64,000 bases of DNA, taken from positions 542,669-606,668 of the forward strand of contig JBFIES010000002.1 of assembly GCA_041603235.1 (NCBI GenBank). The letters run 5' to 3'. Of this stretch, positions 26,095 through 35,621 are shown one piece after another; the first letter of the stretch is position 1, and each line of letters begins with the position of its first letter. The stretch is from Panacagrimonas sp041603235. Lineage in GTDB: Bacteria > Pseudomonadota > Gammaproteobacteria > Nevskiales > Nevskiaceae. The notes beneath the pieces were generated by a model, which was given only the letters and a program-made list of their open reading frames with translations, was not told the origin of the DNA and made no database searches. Made by a program: the position numbers and the translations under genes.

Positions 26095-28674
26095 ATGAAT
26101 TTCAGGAACGCTAAGATTCCACAGAGCGCGCTCGTGCGACCGGCGCTCGCATTGGTTCTTCTGATGTCGGCTGCGGCGAGTACCGTTAGCCATGCAAGAA
26201 CCTTCGATTTCAGTCTCGGAGGCATCAGCGTAGATGGTGTTTCCAATACCACTCTGATTGCCGGGGTGGGTGTGCGCACCGAATCTCAAGAGACACGGAT
26301 GATCGGCAAAGGCCATCTTGATCCGGATGTCTGTGGCCGCGGGCCTGATGGCCTTCTCTACTACCAGTCCTGCCAAGGCATCTTCAAGGACCAGACTTTC
26401 ACAGCGGAGCGCATCGTTGGCGCGCCCGGCTATGCCTCAGGAAACTTTGATCAGGGCAATCTCAACTATGACCGGGGTGATATCACCCAGGGCGGCATCC
26501 GCATCAACCAGGATGTGTTGCTGACCTGGGGCGATTTCGGATTCTTCTTCAAGGGCATCGCGTTTTATGATCCCTTCAATCACGATTTCGATGAGTATCA
26601 CCCCAGCTATATCTATTCAGGCAACGTTGATGACGTGGGCTATGCCTCGATGCCCGGCGATGAACTGGTTCGCGCCGGCGTTGACCTGAGTGCGCTGGGC
26701 CCGGCGGTCAATGGACTCGGGCTGCCGCCAACGGTTGTCCAGCAACTGTTGTTAAACCCCACCGCAGTTCCGGTCTTGGGCGTGAGGAACGATTCGCGAC
26801 CTTGTCCTGCATCGCGCAACCCAACTGGCGGACCCTGCGGTTTGGTCTATGGCCCGGGCGGAACCGTGCGTTTGAATCGCAATGACCCACAGACCAAGCG
26901 CATCGCGGGTCTGGGTTTCATTCTCCAGGATCTGAATATTTTCGGCTCCTTCGACATTCCGGGTGACCGCGAATTGTTGCTGAAACTGGGCCGCCAGCAG
27001 GTCAACTGGGGTGAGTCCACCATCGAGTTTTTTGACTCGCTCAACATCGCCAACCCCGCGGACCTGCACAATCTGTTTCGCCTTGGTGGAAACGGGCTGG
27101 ACGACTTCTACCAGCCGGTCAACATGCTGAGCTTTTCAACTTCCTTGTTTGAAAACGCCTCCATTTCGGGCTTCTACCAGCTTGAGTTCCTTCCACTGGG
27201 TGTCCCAGCAGCAGGTACTTTCTATTCGCCCGTCAATATCGGGACCAACAACGATGGCCCGAACTACCTGACGACCGGTTTTGGCCAGTTGGCGCAGGAC
27301 CCCGAGGGAATCGGTCATCAGCTGGACAGTCCGCTCACCGCCATTACCAACACGACCAGCCGCATTGTTCGCCTGAAAGACCGCGAGCCGGATTGGGAGA
27401 ATCAGTTTGGTATTCAGTTCAAGTATTACGCCGAGAACTTCAACAACGGCACCGATATTGGCCTGTACTTCGCGAATTATCACTCGCGACTGCCCATTGC
27501 GAGTTTCTATTCGGCAAGCCGCTCCTGTGCCAAGGATTCACGGCTTGCAACAGACCTGGTCTTAGATTGTCCGAACTGGCCACTATTCCATGCGCTCACC
27601 AGCCCGAACGACCCGGCTGGCGCTGCGCCCGACGCAACCGGTGATGCGCTGTCGCTCGATAGCATCGCGGCGGTTCTGGAGTATCCCGAGAATATCCAGA
27701 TGTACGGTATCTCGGCCAACACTTCTTTCGGACTTGTTTCCGCCCAAGCCGAGATCGCCTACCGGCCCAAGCAACCCATGCAGGTCGCACTGGTGGATCT
27801 GACATTTGCAGCCTACGGGCCGACTCTGACCAATTGCCACTTGGGTGGCTGCCAGGGCAGTCAGGGCGGACTGGGCATTCAGCCGGATGGAAGTGTCGGC
27901 GTTTACGGCTCGAGCGACTTCATCGGACTCAATGGCGCGAGGTTTGCTGACACCATCGATGCGGTTGTCGGTGCGCTGCCGGGCTCGGGTCGTTCCTTCC
28001 CCAGCTTCGTCATTCCCTACCGGGGTGGCGTGATTGGAGACAATCCCGGCAACGCCTATATCCGTGGCTGGGAGGAGTTTGAAACCTATACCTTCGATAT
28101 TGGCCTGACCTACGTTGAGGGCAACACCGACTTCGGCGCACGATTGCTGGGAGCGGATCAGATTATCTGGCTGGCAGAATTTGGTGGCGTGTGGCTGCCC
28201 GACATGCCCTCACTGGATCGTCTGCAGCTCGAAGCGCCGGGTATCGAATACCACGCCAGTGCCGGCGCTGATGGGTCTGGCGCAGATGGTTCGCGCCAGG
28301 CCTGTTCTACCAACGCCGCCTGCAATATTGGCCCGGATGGCCTGCGGTTTAATCCGCACCAGCAGGACCGCGAGATGTATCCCGATGACTTGTCGCTCGG
28401 ATACTCGCTGGTGGTGCTGATTCGTTACGAATCGGTGCTGCCCAAAATCAGCATCGCGCCACAAATCATCTTCAAGCATGACTTCTACAACACCACGCCA
28501 GGTCTGGCGTCGAACTACATAGACGGCCGCATCATCTGGGATACCGGTATTGAAGTGCGTTATGGAAACGCCGCGTCATTCAACTTTGGTTATCGCGCGG
28601 TGGCGGGTGGTGGTGTGGCCAACAACCTGGGGGACCGCGATGAAGCGCGCGTATTCCTGAAGTACGCGTTCTGA
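26095..28674 (+). CDS. DUF1302-family outer-membrane beta-barrel protein
   Basis: An 859-residue exported protein, longer than most DUF1302 proteins. A signal peptide (ALALVLLMSAAASTVSHA) is followed by the family start ARTFDFSLGGISVDG. Alternating hydrophobic strand patterns run throughout, and the last residue is Phe (VFLKYAF), the usual C-terminal signal of outer-membrane barrels. Blocks at about 75-100, 230-260 and 740-780 are rich in Gly, Cys and Asp and look like surface-loop insertions. The start is ATG at 26095, preceded by GGAGAGGGGGAAGG; the frame opens 14 codons earlier. A porin or transporter role for hydrophobic compounds is inferred from neighbours. Confidence 0.83.
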   Translation: MNFRNAKIPQSALVRPALALVLLMSAAASTVSHARTFDFSLGGISVDGVSNTTLIAGVGVRTESQETRMIGKGHLDPDVCGRGPDGLLYYQSCQGIFKDQTFTAERIVGAPGYASGNFDQGNLNYDRGDITQGGIRINQDVLLTWGDFGFFFKGIAFYDPFNHDFDEYHPSYIYSGNVDDVGYASMPGDELVRAGVDLSALGPAVNGLGLPPTVVQQLLLNPTAVPVLGVRNDSRPCPASRNPTGGPCGLVYGPGGTVRLNRNDPQTKRIAGLGFILQDLNIFGSFDIPGDRELLLKLGRQQVNWGESTIEFFDSLNIANPADLHNLFRLGGNGLDDFYQPVNMLSFSTSLFENASISGFYQLEFLPLGVPAAGTFYSPVNIGTNNDGPNYLTTGFGQLAQDPEGIGHQLDSPLTAITNTTSRIVRLKDREPDWENQFGIQFKYYAENFNNGTDIGLYFANYHSRLPIASFYSASRSCAKDSRLATDLVLDCPNWPLFHALTSPNDPAGAAPDATGDALSLDSIAAVLEYPENIQMYGISANTSFGLVSAQAEIAYRPKQPMQVALVDLTFAAYGPTLTNCHLGGCQGSQGGLGIQPDGSVGVYGSSDFIGLNGARFADTIDAVVGALPGSGRSFPSFVIPYRGGVIGDNPGNAYIRGWEEFETYTFDIGLTYVEGNTDFGARLLGADQIIWLAEFGGVWLPDMPSLDRLQLEAPGIEYHASAGADGSGADGSRQACSTNAACNIGPDGLRFNPHQQDREMYPDDLSLGYSLVVLIRYESVLPKISIAPQIIFKHDFYNTTPGLASNYIDGRIIWDTGIEVRYGNAASFNFGYRAVAGGGVANNLGDRDEARVFLKYAF

Positions 28675-28760
28675 TTGCGGACAGCGCGCCGAAAACACGA
28701 CATTCACATTCCTACCAGTGTCAGCGCGAGCGCGCTGCACCCTGACCTACAGGTGATCTC

Positions 28761-31394
28761 ATGGCTCACGGCGAGTCGCACGGCAAATTTGCCCAACTGT
28801 TTCTGAAAGTCACGCTGCCAATCGTCTTCGGCAACCGCAGGCTGACGCTGGGTGTACTCGCCGTCATCACGGTATTCATGGCCTGGCATGCCTCGCATCT
28901 CAAGCTAGACGCGGGGTATGAGAAGGGCCTGCCGGTCGGGCATCCGTATATTGAAATCTTTCACAAGTATCAGAAGGATTTTGGTGGCGCCAATACGATC
29001 CTGTTCGCGCTCATGCAGAAGGAAGGCAAGGGCGATATCTATCAGCCGGAGTTTCTTGGCACGCTGAAGAAGCTGACGCAGGCAGTCTTCTTTACCCCCG
29101 GTATCGACCGGCCGCGCGTAAGTTCGCTTTTCACGCCAGACGTGCGCTATCTGGAGACCATCGAAGGTGGTTTTCGTGGTGGCAACGTCATACCCGCGGA
29201 GTACGCGCCGACCCCTGAAATGATGGAGCGCATCCGCAGTCATGTAGCCAAGGCCAAGGCGGTGGGGCGGTTTGTCGCCAATGACCAGACCGGCGCGATG
29301 GTCTTCAGCGAGATGCTGGAACGTAACCCGACCACGGGTGAAGACACGGACTACTTCGAGATCGCTAATCGGGTTGAAGAAGTGCGTCAGCGTTTCATCA
29401 ATCCGAAGATGTACGAGTACACCATCACTGTGGATCAGGGGCCTTTCAAGGCAGGCGAAGTTGTCCACCGCGGGTATTCCGACAAGCGCGGAACGATGTT
29501 CCGATTTGAAACCATCAAGGCGGAATTTCGTGACGAGGAGGGTGCCAGCATCTGGCACGATATCTCCGGTAGCAATCTCACGGTTGAAGAAGTCACTAAC
29601 CCTGATTACAACCCGGATATTGATATCAAGATCGTCGGGTTTGCCAAGGTGGTTGGCGATATTGCAGATGCAGTACTCGGCGTCGTTGCATTTTTTGCCC
29701 TCACCATCTTCCTGACCTGGATCATCCTGTGGTGGTACTGCAGTTCGCCATGGATTGCATTGTTGCCGCTCAGCTGCGGTTTGCTTGCAGTGGTATGGGA
29801 ACTGGGCATCCTGCGCATGGCGGGGTATGGATTGGATCCTTTCGCCATTCTCGTGCCTTTCCTGGTCCTTGCCATCAGTGTCAGTCACGGCATCCAGATC
29901 ACGAGCTTCTGGCTCAACGAAGTCGCAGAGAAAGGTACTGACGCGTTCAATGCTTCGCGCAACACCTACAAGCGTCTGGTCATCCCAGGCCTCACGGCGG
30001 TGCTCGCTAATGTGATCGGATTTGGCACTATCCTGCTGATTCCGGTGCCGATCATCCGTGAGATGGCAGTCAATGCCATGTTCGGTTTGCTTGCGGTGAT
30101 TCTCTGCAAGAAAGTATTACTGCCGCTGTTACTGACCTACGCAAGCCTGCGCAATCCTGAGAAATGGAGGGCCAGTCAGAAATCTCGCGACAAGATGCTG
30201 GACCCGATCTGGCGGATGATCGCCCAGATCACCACGCAGAAAAAATATGCCGCTGCGATCCTGATCGCGAGTGCGGGTGTTTTTGTTGCCGCCTATTACT
30301 TCGAGCACAAGTATCTGCAGTACGGAGATCTCAAGGCTGGCGTGCCGGAGCTCAGGCCAGATACCCGCTATAACCTTGATTCACAGGCCATCGTGGATAA
30401 CTTCGCCATTGGCGTTGATGTCATCAAGTTTGTTGTCGAAGGCAAGGCCAACGGTTGTATCGATTACGACATCATTTCCGAGGTGGATCGCTTTGAGTGG
30501 CGCATGCGCGGAACACCGGGCGTGCAATCGACATTGTCACTGGCTCAGGCTCAGAAGAGCGTGTTCCAGGCCTTCAACGAAGGTAATCCCAAGTACTGGA
30601 ATCTGCCGCGCGGCTCTGACGGCCTGGTGCTCGCCGGTCAGCCGTTCCCAACGTCCACCGGTTTGCTGAACAAGGACTGCAGCGCCGTACCGGTGCTGGT
30701 GTTTACTGTCGACCACAAGGCTGCAACCATCGACGTCATTGTTGCCGCTGCCAAGGAGTTCATCGCCGAGTTGCCTGAAGATTCTCCGGTGACCATCCAG
30801 TTGGCGACAGGCAATGTCGGTGTCATGGCCGCCACCAACGACACCGTGCGAGAGGCAGATCGCTATGTGCTGATCACGCTGTTCATCGCGATCTCCATTG
30901 TTGTGCTCATCTCCTTCACTGGGTGGGTTTCGGTGCCGTCGATCGTGCTGCCGCTGATCATGGTCTCGATCTTCACCTACGCACTCATGGTGTTTCTGGA
31001 GATTGGCGTGACGGTGGCCACATTGCCGGTCGCTGCTTTCGCGGCAGGTATCGGCGTGGACTACGGCATTTACATCTACAGCGTGTTCGAGGAAAACGTC
31101 AAAGACAAAGGCATGGCGCTGCGAGAGGCTTACCTCGATACCCTTCGCAAGACGGGCAAAGCGGTGGCGGTGACCGCTGCGGCGCTGACCGCCAGTGTTG
31201 CCACATGGGTACTTTCCGATCTGCAGTTCCAGATCAACATGGGACTCTTGCTGGCAATCATGTTTACCGCCAATGCTGGCGCGGCGATGGTCTTGCTTCC
31301 TTCCTTCGCTACCTTCCTGTTCAAGCCATCCAAGGACGGCAAGCCTCCCCAGCAAAGCACGCTTCCCGGAAACTCACAGGAGGCACACTCATGA
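28761..31394 (+). CDS. RND superfamily (MMPL-type) transporter
   Basis: An inner-membrane transporter of 877 residues with two six-helix halves. The first helix is near residues 25-45 and the first large periplasmic loop covers about 50-300. A helix cluster (about 300-470) has the MMPL patterns FLVLAISVSHGIQITSF and RLVIPGLTAVLANVIGFG. A second loop is followed by helices at about 690-860, including AAFAAGIGVDYGIYIYS, where Asp lies in the proton-relay helix. Related transporters move lipids and hydrophobic molecules. Its stop overlaps the YCF48 gene by 4 bases. Substrate unknown. Confidence 0.88.
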   Translation: MAHGESHGKFAQLFLKVTLPIVFGNRRLTLGVLAVITVFMAWHASHLKLDAGYEKGLPVGHPYIEIFHKYQKDFGGANTILFALMQKEGKGDIYQPEFLGTLKKLTQAVFFTPGIDRPRVSSLFTPDVRYLETIEGGFRGGNVIPAEYAPTPEMMERIRSHVAKAKAVGRFVANDQTGAMVFSEMLERNPTTGEDTDYFEIANRVEEVRQRFINPKMYEYTITVDQGPFKAGEVVHRGYSDKRGTMFRFETIKAEFRDEEGASIWHDISGSNLTVEEVTNPDYNPDIDIKIVGFAKVVGDIADAVLGVVAFFALTIFLTWIILWWYCSSPWIALLPLSCGLLAVVWELGILRMAGYGLDPFAILVPFLVLAISVSHGIQITSFWLNEVAEKGTDAFNASRNTYKRLVIPGLTAVLANVIGFGTILLIPVPIIREMAVNAMFGLLAVILCKKVLLPLLLTYASLRNPEKWRASQKSRDKMLDPIWRMIAQITTQKKYAAAILIASAGVFVAAYYFEHKYLQYGDLKAGVPELRPDTRYNLDSQAIVDNFAIGVDVIKFVVEGKANGCIDYDIISEVDRFEWRMRGTPGVQSTLSLAQAQKSVFQAFNEGNPKYWNLPRGSDGLVLAGQPFPTSTGLLNKDCSAVPVLVFTVDHKAATIDVIVAAAKEFIAELPEDSPVTIQLATGNVGVMAATNDTVREADRYVLITLFIAISIVVLISFTGWVSVPSIVLPLIMVSIFTYALMVFLEIGVTVATLPVAAFAAGIGVDYGIYIYSVFEENVKDKGMALREAYLDTLRKTGKAVAVTAAALTASVATWVLSDLQFQINMGLLLAIMFTANAGAAMVLLPSFATFLFKPSKDGKPPQQSTLPGNSQEAHS

Positions 31395-32539
31395 GTTTGC
31401 ACATTCATATGACTGGGCAGTCCAAGAGCCTGCTGGCTTGTGAAGACCCGTTGCAGCTCCCAGCTAGGGCGTCGCGCGCTTCATCGCGGCTTGCTGCAAT
31501 TCTGCTTGCGATTTTTCTATCTTTTCCGATGATCAGCGCGTATGCACAGGAGTCCACTGCTGAGCCTGCATCGGTGGACGAGGAGGGCGAAGCGTTGGTC
31601 GAGGCGCCGCCGCCGGAACCGGTCGCAGCACCTGTGCGGTCAGACAAGCAGCCCAAGCCGGCAGAAATGTCGTCTTATGCTGTGCGTGGATTGTTACTGG
31701 ATATCGACTACACCGGAGAACAGCTGATTGCGGTAGGTGAGCGGGGCAACATCATTGTTTCCAAAGATGGCGCTCAATGGACACAGCTGGAAGTACCGGT
31801 TCGTGCAACCCTGACCGCTGTTTCATTCGTAGATGCCCAGCACGGCTGGGTCGTCGGGCACGATGCCACGATCATTCACACCCGTGACGGCGGCGCCAGT
31901 TGGAGTGTTCAGGCGTTCAACCCGGAGCTGGAGCAGCCGCTGCACAATGTTCTGTTTCTGGATCAATCACGCGGCTATGCATTCGGCTCGTTTGGCTTGT
32001 TCTGGCAGACCAGTGACGGCGGCAAGAGCTGGATGGAAGTGCATGCGCCGACGGTGCTTGAAGAGGGCTTTCATCTCAATGGCATGGCACAACTCAAGAA
32101 CGGGGAACTGCTTCTCGTCGGAGAGGCGGGCCTGCTCGGTTACTCAACTGATGGCGTGAGCTGGGAGCGTCTGGAGTCGCCCTATGAGGGCAGTTTCTTT
32201 GGCGTGGTACCGCGTGGCGAGAAAGGTGCGTTGGTCTACGGCATGCGTGGAAATGTCTATGTGACGGACGATGTGAGCGAAGCCCAGTGGCGCAAGGTTG
32301 AACTGGATACTGTGAGCTCCATATATGGCGCATGGGCAAAGGACGACGGAGCCGTCATTCTGGTGGGCGCTGACGCGACCGTCATGACCGTTCAGGCTGA
32401 TGGTTCAGTCGAGCACGCTGCGACCGATTCCAGCCATGCCAGCACTGACACAATCAATAGCGCCGTGCGCTGGCCGGGCGGGCTCATGACCGTTGGTGAG
32501 TCCGGTGTCCAGCCTTTTGGGAGCAAGGCCGCTGAGTAG
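31391..32539 (+). CDS. YCF48-like beta-propeller protein, exported
   Basis: A 382-residue protein with a signal peptide (AAILLAIFLSFPMISAYA) ending near residue 54. A short acidic/proline linker is followed by a YCF48/BNR-type propeller: repeated units such as VSFVDAQHGWVVGHDATIIHTRDGGASW and its neighbours, with the Asp-box-like DGG-x-SW. In plants and cyanobacteria Ycf48 assists photosystem II assembly; in non-photosynthetic bacteria such proteins accompany MMPL/DUF1302 sets. A periplasmic partner of the transporter is the simplest reading. The start ATG at 31391 overlaps the transporter stop (ATGA). Confidence 0.83.
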   Translation: MSLHIHMTGQSKSLLACEDPLQLPARASRASSRLAAILLAIFLSFPMISAYAQESTAEPASVDEEGEALVEAPPPEPVAAPVRSDKQPKPAEMSSYAVRGLLLDIDYTGEQLIAVGERGNIIVSKDGAQWTQLEVPVRATLTAVSFVDAQHGWVVGHDATIIHTRDGGASWSVQAFNPELEQPLHNVLFLDQSRGYAFGSFGLFWQTSDGGKSWMEVHAPTVLEEGFHLNGMAQLKNGELLLVGEAGLLGYSTDGVSWERLESPYEGSFFGVVPRGEKGALVYGMRGNVYVTDDVSEAQWRKVELDTVSSIYGAWAKDDGAVILVGADATVMTVQADGSVEHAATDSSHASTDTINSAVRWPGGLMTVGESGVQPFGSKAAE

Positions 32540-32575
32540 GGCTTGAACTGCAAGCTCCACTGATCGGTCAAACGC

Positions 32576-35377
32576 TCAGACCAGATGGTACTTGCGGGCA
32601 TAAGCGACGGCTGCGGTGCGACTACGCACGCCGAGCTTTTCGAAGATCTTGTGAACATGCCATTTAGCGGTGGACAGGGTGATCAGCAGCTCGTCAGCCA
32701 GCTGCTTGTTGCCCAGGCCAGCAGCAATCAGGCGCAGAATTTCGAGTTCCCGATTTGTCAGAGGATTGATCAGGTCTGAGCCGTTGGCTTGTGTATTCAG
32801 TAATGGCTTGTTGACGCTTTCTCCGGCAGCGGAACCATTGAGCAACAACACGATCCTGTTTTCGAATTCATGCTTGTGTCTTTGCCTGTCATCCAGCACA
32901 TGTGTGGCTCGCTTGTCCTGGATGTATTCCAAAATATCCAGCAAGACACGTCCCGCACTGAAGAGCGGGTAGGCGTGATTCTCAGGCGCAGCAATGCTGA
33001 TCACTTTGTCCAGTTCCCATGCAGCCTGTTTCTGCTTGCCCATATTCCACAATGCGATTGACCTGAGTGCCCCAATTTTTTGCAGCAGCATGATGCGCCC
33101 CTGACTTTGAGCCGATCTTCGGGCCAGAGTCAGTACTTGTAATGCCGCTGCATGCTTGTTTTCGGCCAGATGCATCTGGGCCTCGGTCAGTCGGGTGTAC
33201 TCCACGATGCTGTTGCGATTATCTGCATTGATCAACGGGTTTTCAGTGCTCAGGATGTCGGTGCGACGCAGGGTGTCTTTTGCGCTGTCAAAACGATCAG
33301 CGTGCAAGAGCAAATTGATCTCCTCCGCAACCAGGGCGTAATAGAGACGCGGCTGGTTTGTTCTCTGGGCGGTTTCCTGTCCCTGGTGCAGCGACCTGCG
33401 AGCATTGTCCAGTGCCCCGTGCCAGACCATCAGGCGTGCCTCGTTGCGCAGCGCCATTAACAGGAACTCCGGGGGATTAGAAATGGATGCCAGTACCCGC
33501 CCATCCACAAACTGACGATGGGCCATCTCGAAGTCACAACGTTGCACCGCGACTTCGGTCCTGATCAGGGCTGCAATGGCGGTAGGTTGGCCGTGTCTAA
33601 GTGAGCTAGCGCCTGCGTTTCGCTGCGCACGGGTGGCGTTGGCTTCGGCGGCCGCAATGTGGCCGAGTTCTACATTGACCATCGTTGCAAGGGCATCGGC
33701 CCAGACGATGGAATACGTGGACTCCGCCTGATTTCCGTAGGCGTAAATCTCGTTTGCGCCGCGAGCTGCTGCGGAGAAATTATTCAAAAGGTAATTGCTG
33801 TAACTGGTCGCCCCGGCCGTGGAAGCCTTCAAGATGGGCGCATGCCCGGCGAGCTCATGCAACAGTTGGTCGCCGTATTCGGCGCCTGCGGCGGCCTGCT
33901 CAGAACAGGCCATGGCAACCAAGCGAATGGCCTTGGTCAGGGCGATGTGTTCCTCGCGCTCCCTGTCGCTCAATATCCAACAGGGATTCACGGTTTCCCG
34001 CAGAAGTCTCTCAACCTCCTCGGATAATGCGATGGCGGTTGCCGTACTGTCTCTCGTGAACGCGAGGGACCAGGCGTGGTACAGCAGAATTTCAGGCCGT
34101 TGATGGTGATACTCGCGCGGCAATCTGCGCATCCAGTCGAAAATCATCGCATGGTCGCCCAGCTCGGCGATCACTGACAGCGCACGTTCGGCAATCAGAT
34201 CCGCTGCCTTGTCATATCTGGACGCATCGAGACAGTACTGAACCGCTTCATTCAGGTGGCCCTGTGCGATGCACCAGTCTGCTGCCTGCATGCAGATGTC
34301 TTTCTGCTCGAACCTGCTGTCACGGTGCAGCTCGTTGCGCAGGAAGTCTGAGAACAGATGATGGTAGCGATACCATTTCTGCTCGCGATCCAGCGGAATC
34401 AAGAACAGATTGCTCGACTCGATCAGCTCCATGAGCCGGGCACTGTCATTACTTTTTGTGATGGCATTGCATAGCGGCACAGACATCTGCGCTAGGAGCG
34501 ATGTCTGCAGCAGGAAGTCTTTGATCTCATCTGGAAGGAATTTGTACACCGCCTGGAACAGGTATTCCTTCAGATCCTTGTCTCGGGCCGAGAATGCCTC
34601 CAAGAGCTCAGAGGGGCAGTCCTTTGCGTTGTTGATGGCCATCCCGGCAAGTTTCAGGCCCACGATCCAGCCTTCGGTCTTGTCATGAAGCAACTGGGCA
34701 GTCGCAGCTGGTAGGTCAATCGCGTGCAGGTCTTTCATGAAGCTCGTGATCTGCGCGGGCGTGAGGTTGAGATCACGGTGATCCAGTTCCGACAGGGTGC
34801 CGGAGACTCGCCTTCGACTCAGATCCAGCGGGAGGGGTGTGCGGGACGCGAGCACTGCGCACATGCCGTGCGGGGCGTAGCTGAGCAGTCGATCCCAGAA
34901 GCGAATGATGTCCGGGTGGCTCAGGACCTGAAAGTCATCCACGAAGAACGCGAATCTTGTCTGGTTGGAGGCAATCAGTCTGATCAGCGCGTCGAAGAAC
35001 CCATTCAGATTCTCAGATCCCTGTGCTCTCAGAAAAGCCTGAGCTCTCTCGGCATTGGACACGTCGAGCTGGTACAGGGCTGCAGTCAGATAACGAGCGA
35101 AAACAGACGGGCTGTCGTCGCCGGCATCCAGACTGAGCCAGAAGCAGCGGGTTCCTTCCGCTTTCAGGGATTCGTACAGATCTACCAGAGTGGTTGATTT
35201 GCCGGAACCCGCTGGTGCGACAATGCTGACCAGACCCGTTTCCCGCGCCGCTTCAACCAGCTTTTGGTCAAACTCCTTGCGAGTCAGCCGCTTCTTCAGG
35301 ATCTGTGGCGGGCGAATCTTGGTTTCGATGATCTCGGTGACCGTTGATTCGCTATTGCGCACCTGAGTTCTCCGCAT
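32576..35377 (-). CDS. MalT-like LuxR-family transcriptional regulator with ATPase (STAND) domain
   Basis: A large signal-responsive activator of 933 residues. The N-terminal NTPase has Walker A APAGSGKST (about 55) and Walker B FAFFVDDFQVL. A long helical TPR-like sensor region follows. The C-terminal LuxR helix-turn-helix (about 870-930) reads LTNRELEILRLIAAGLGNKQLADELLI. ATG at 35377 is preceded by AAGAAGGA and places the conserved TKIRPP start close to the N-terminus; an ATG at 35413 would add 12 residues. It points toward the DUF1329/DUF1302/MMPL genes and probably regulates them; the inducer is unknown. Confidence 0.88.
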   Translation of the reverse strand: MRRTQVRNSESTVTEIIETKIRPPQILKKRLTRKEFDQKLVEAARETGLVSIVAPAGSGKSTTLVDLYESLKAEGTRCFWLSLDAGDDSPSVFARYLTAALYQLDVSNAERAQAFLRAQGSENLNGFFDALIRLIASNQTRFAFFVDDFQVLSHPDIIRFWDRLLSYAPHGMCAVLASRTPLPLDLSRRRVSGTLSELDHRDLNLTPAQITSFMKDLHAIDLPAATAQLLHDKTEGWIVGLKLAGMAINNAKDCPSELLEAFSARDKDLKEYLFQAVYKFLPDEIKDFLLQTSLLAQMSVPLCNAITKSNDSARLMELIESSNLFLIPLDREQKWYRYHHLFSDFLRNELHRDSRFEQKDICMQAADWCIAQGHLNEAVQYCLDASRYDKAADLIAERALSVIAELGDHAMIFDWMRRLPREYHHQRPEILLYHAWSLAFTRDSTATAIALSEEVERLLRETVNPCWILSDREREEHIALTKAIRLVAMACSEQAAAGAEYGDQLLHELAGHAPILKASTAGATSYSNYLLNNFSAAARGANEIYAYGNQAESTYSIVWADALATMVNVELGHIAAAEANATRAQRNAGASSLRHGQPTAIAALIRTEVAVQRCDFEMAHRQFVDGRVLASISNPPEFLLMALRNEARLMVWHGALDNARRSLHQGQETAQRTNQPRLYYALVAEEINLLLHADRFDSAKDTLRRTDILSTENPLINADNRNSIVEYTRLTEAQMHLAENKHAAALQVLTLARRSAQSQGRIMLLQKIGALRSIALWNMGKQKQAAWELDKVISIAAPENHAYPLFSAGRVLLDILEYIQDKRATHVLDDRQRHKHEFENRIVLLLNGSAAGESVNKPLLNTQANGSDLINPLTNRELEILRLIAAGLGNKQLADELLITLSTAKWHVHKIFEKLGVRSRTAAVAYARKYHLV

Positions 35378-35621
35378 GCGTCCTTCTTTTGCAGGGAGTT
35401 GCTCTGAATGCATTGTCACTGCACTGCTTGAGGTTTTGCATTTGCTGCGGCCGCACCACACCTGCAGAAAGTATAGTGAGTCCTGCGCCCTTGGCGATAA
35501 CATGAGGGACAAGAATCAGCAGGGCTTATGCCTTGCGGATATCCTGATAGGTGATGACTTATCTGCTTGGGATTACGGTCGTCCACACTCCACACTGTAC
35601 TGAAATACAAGAATCAAACAA

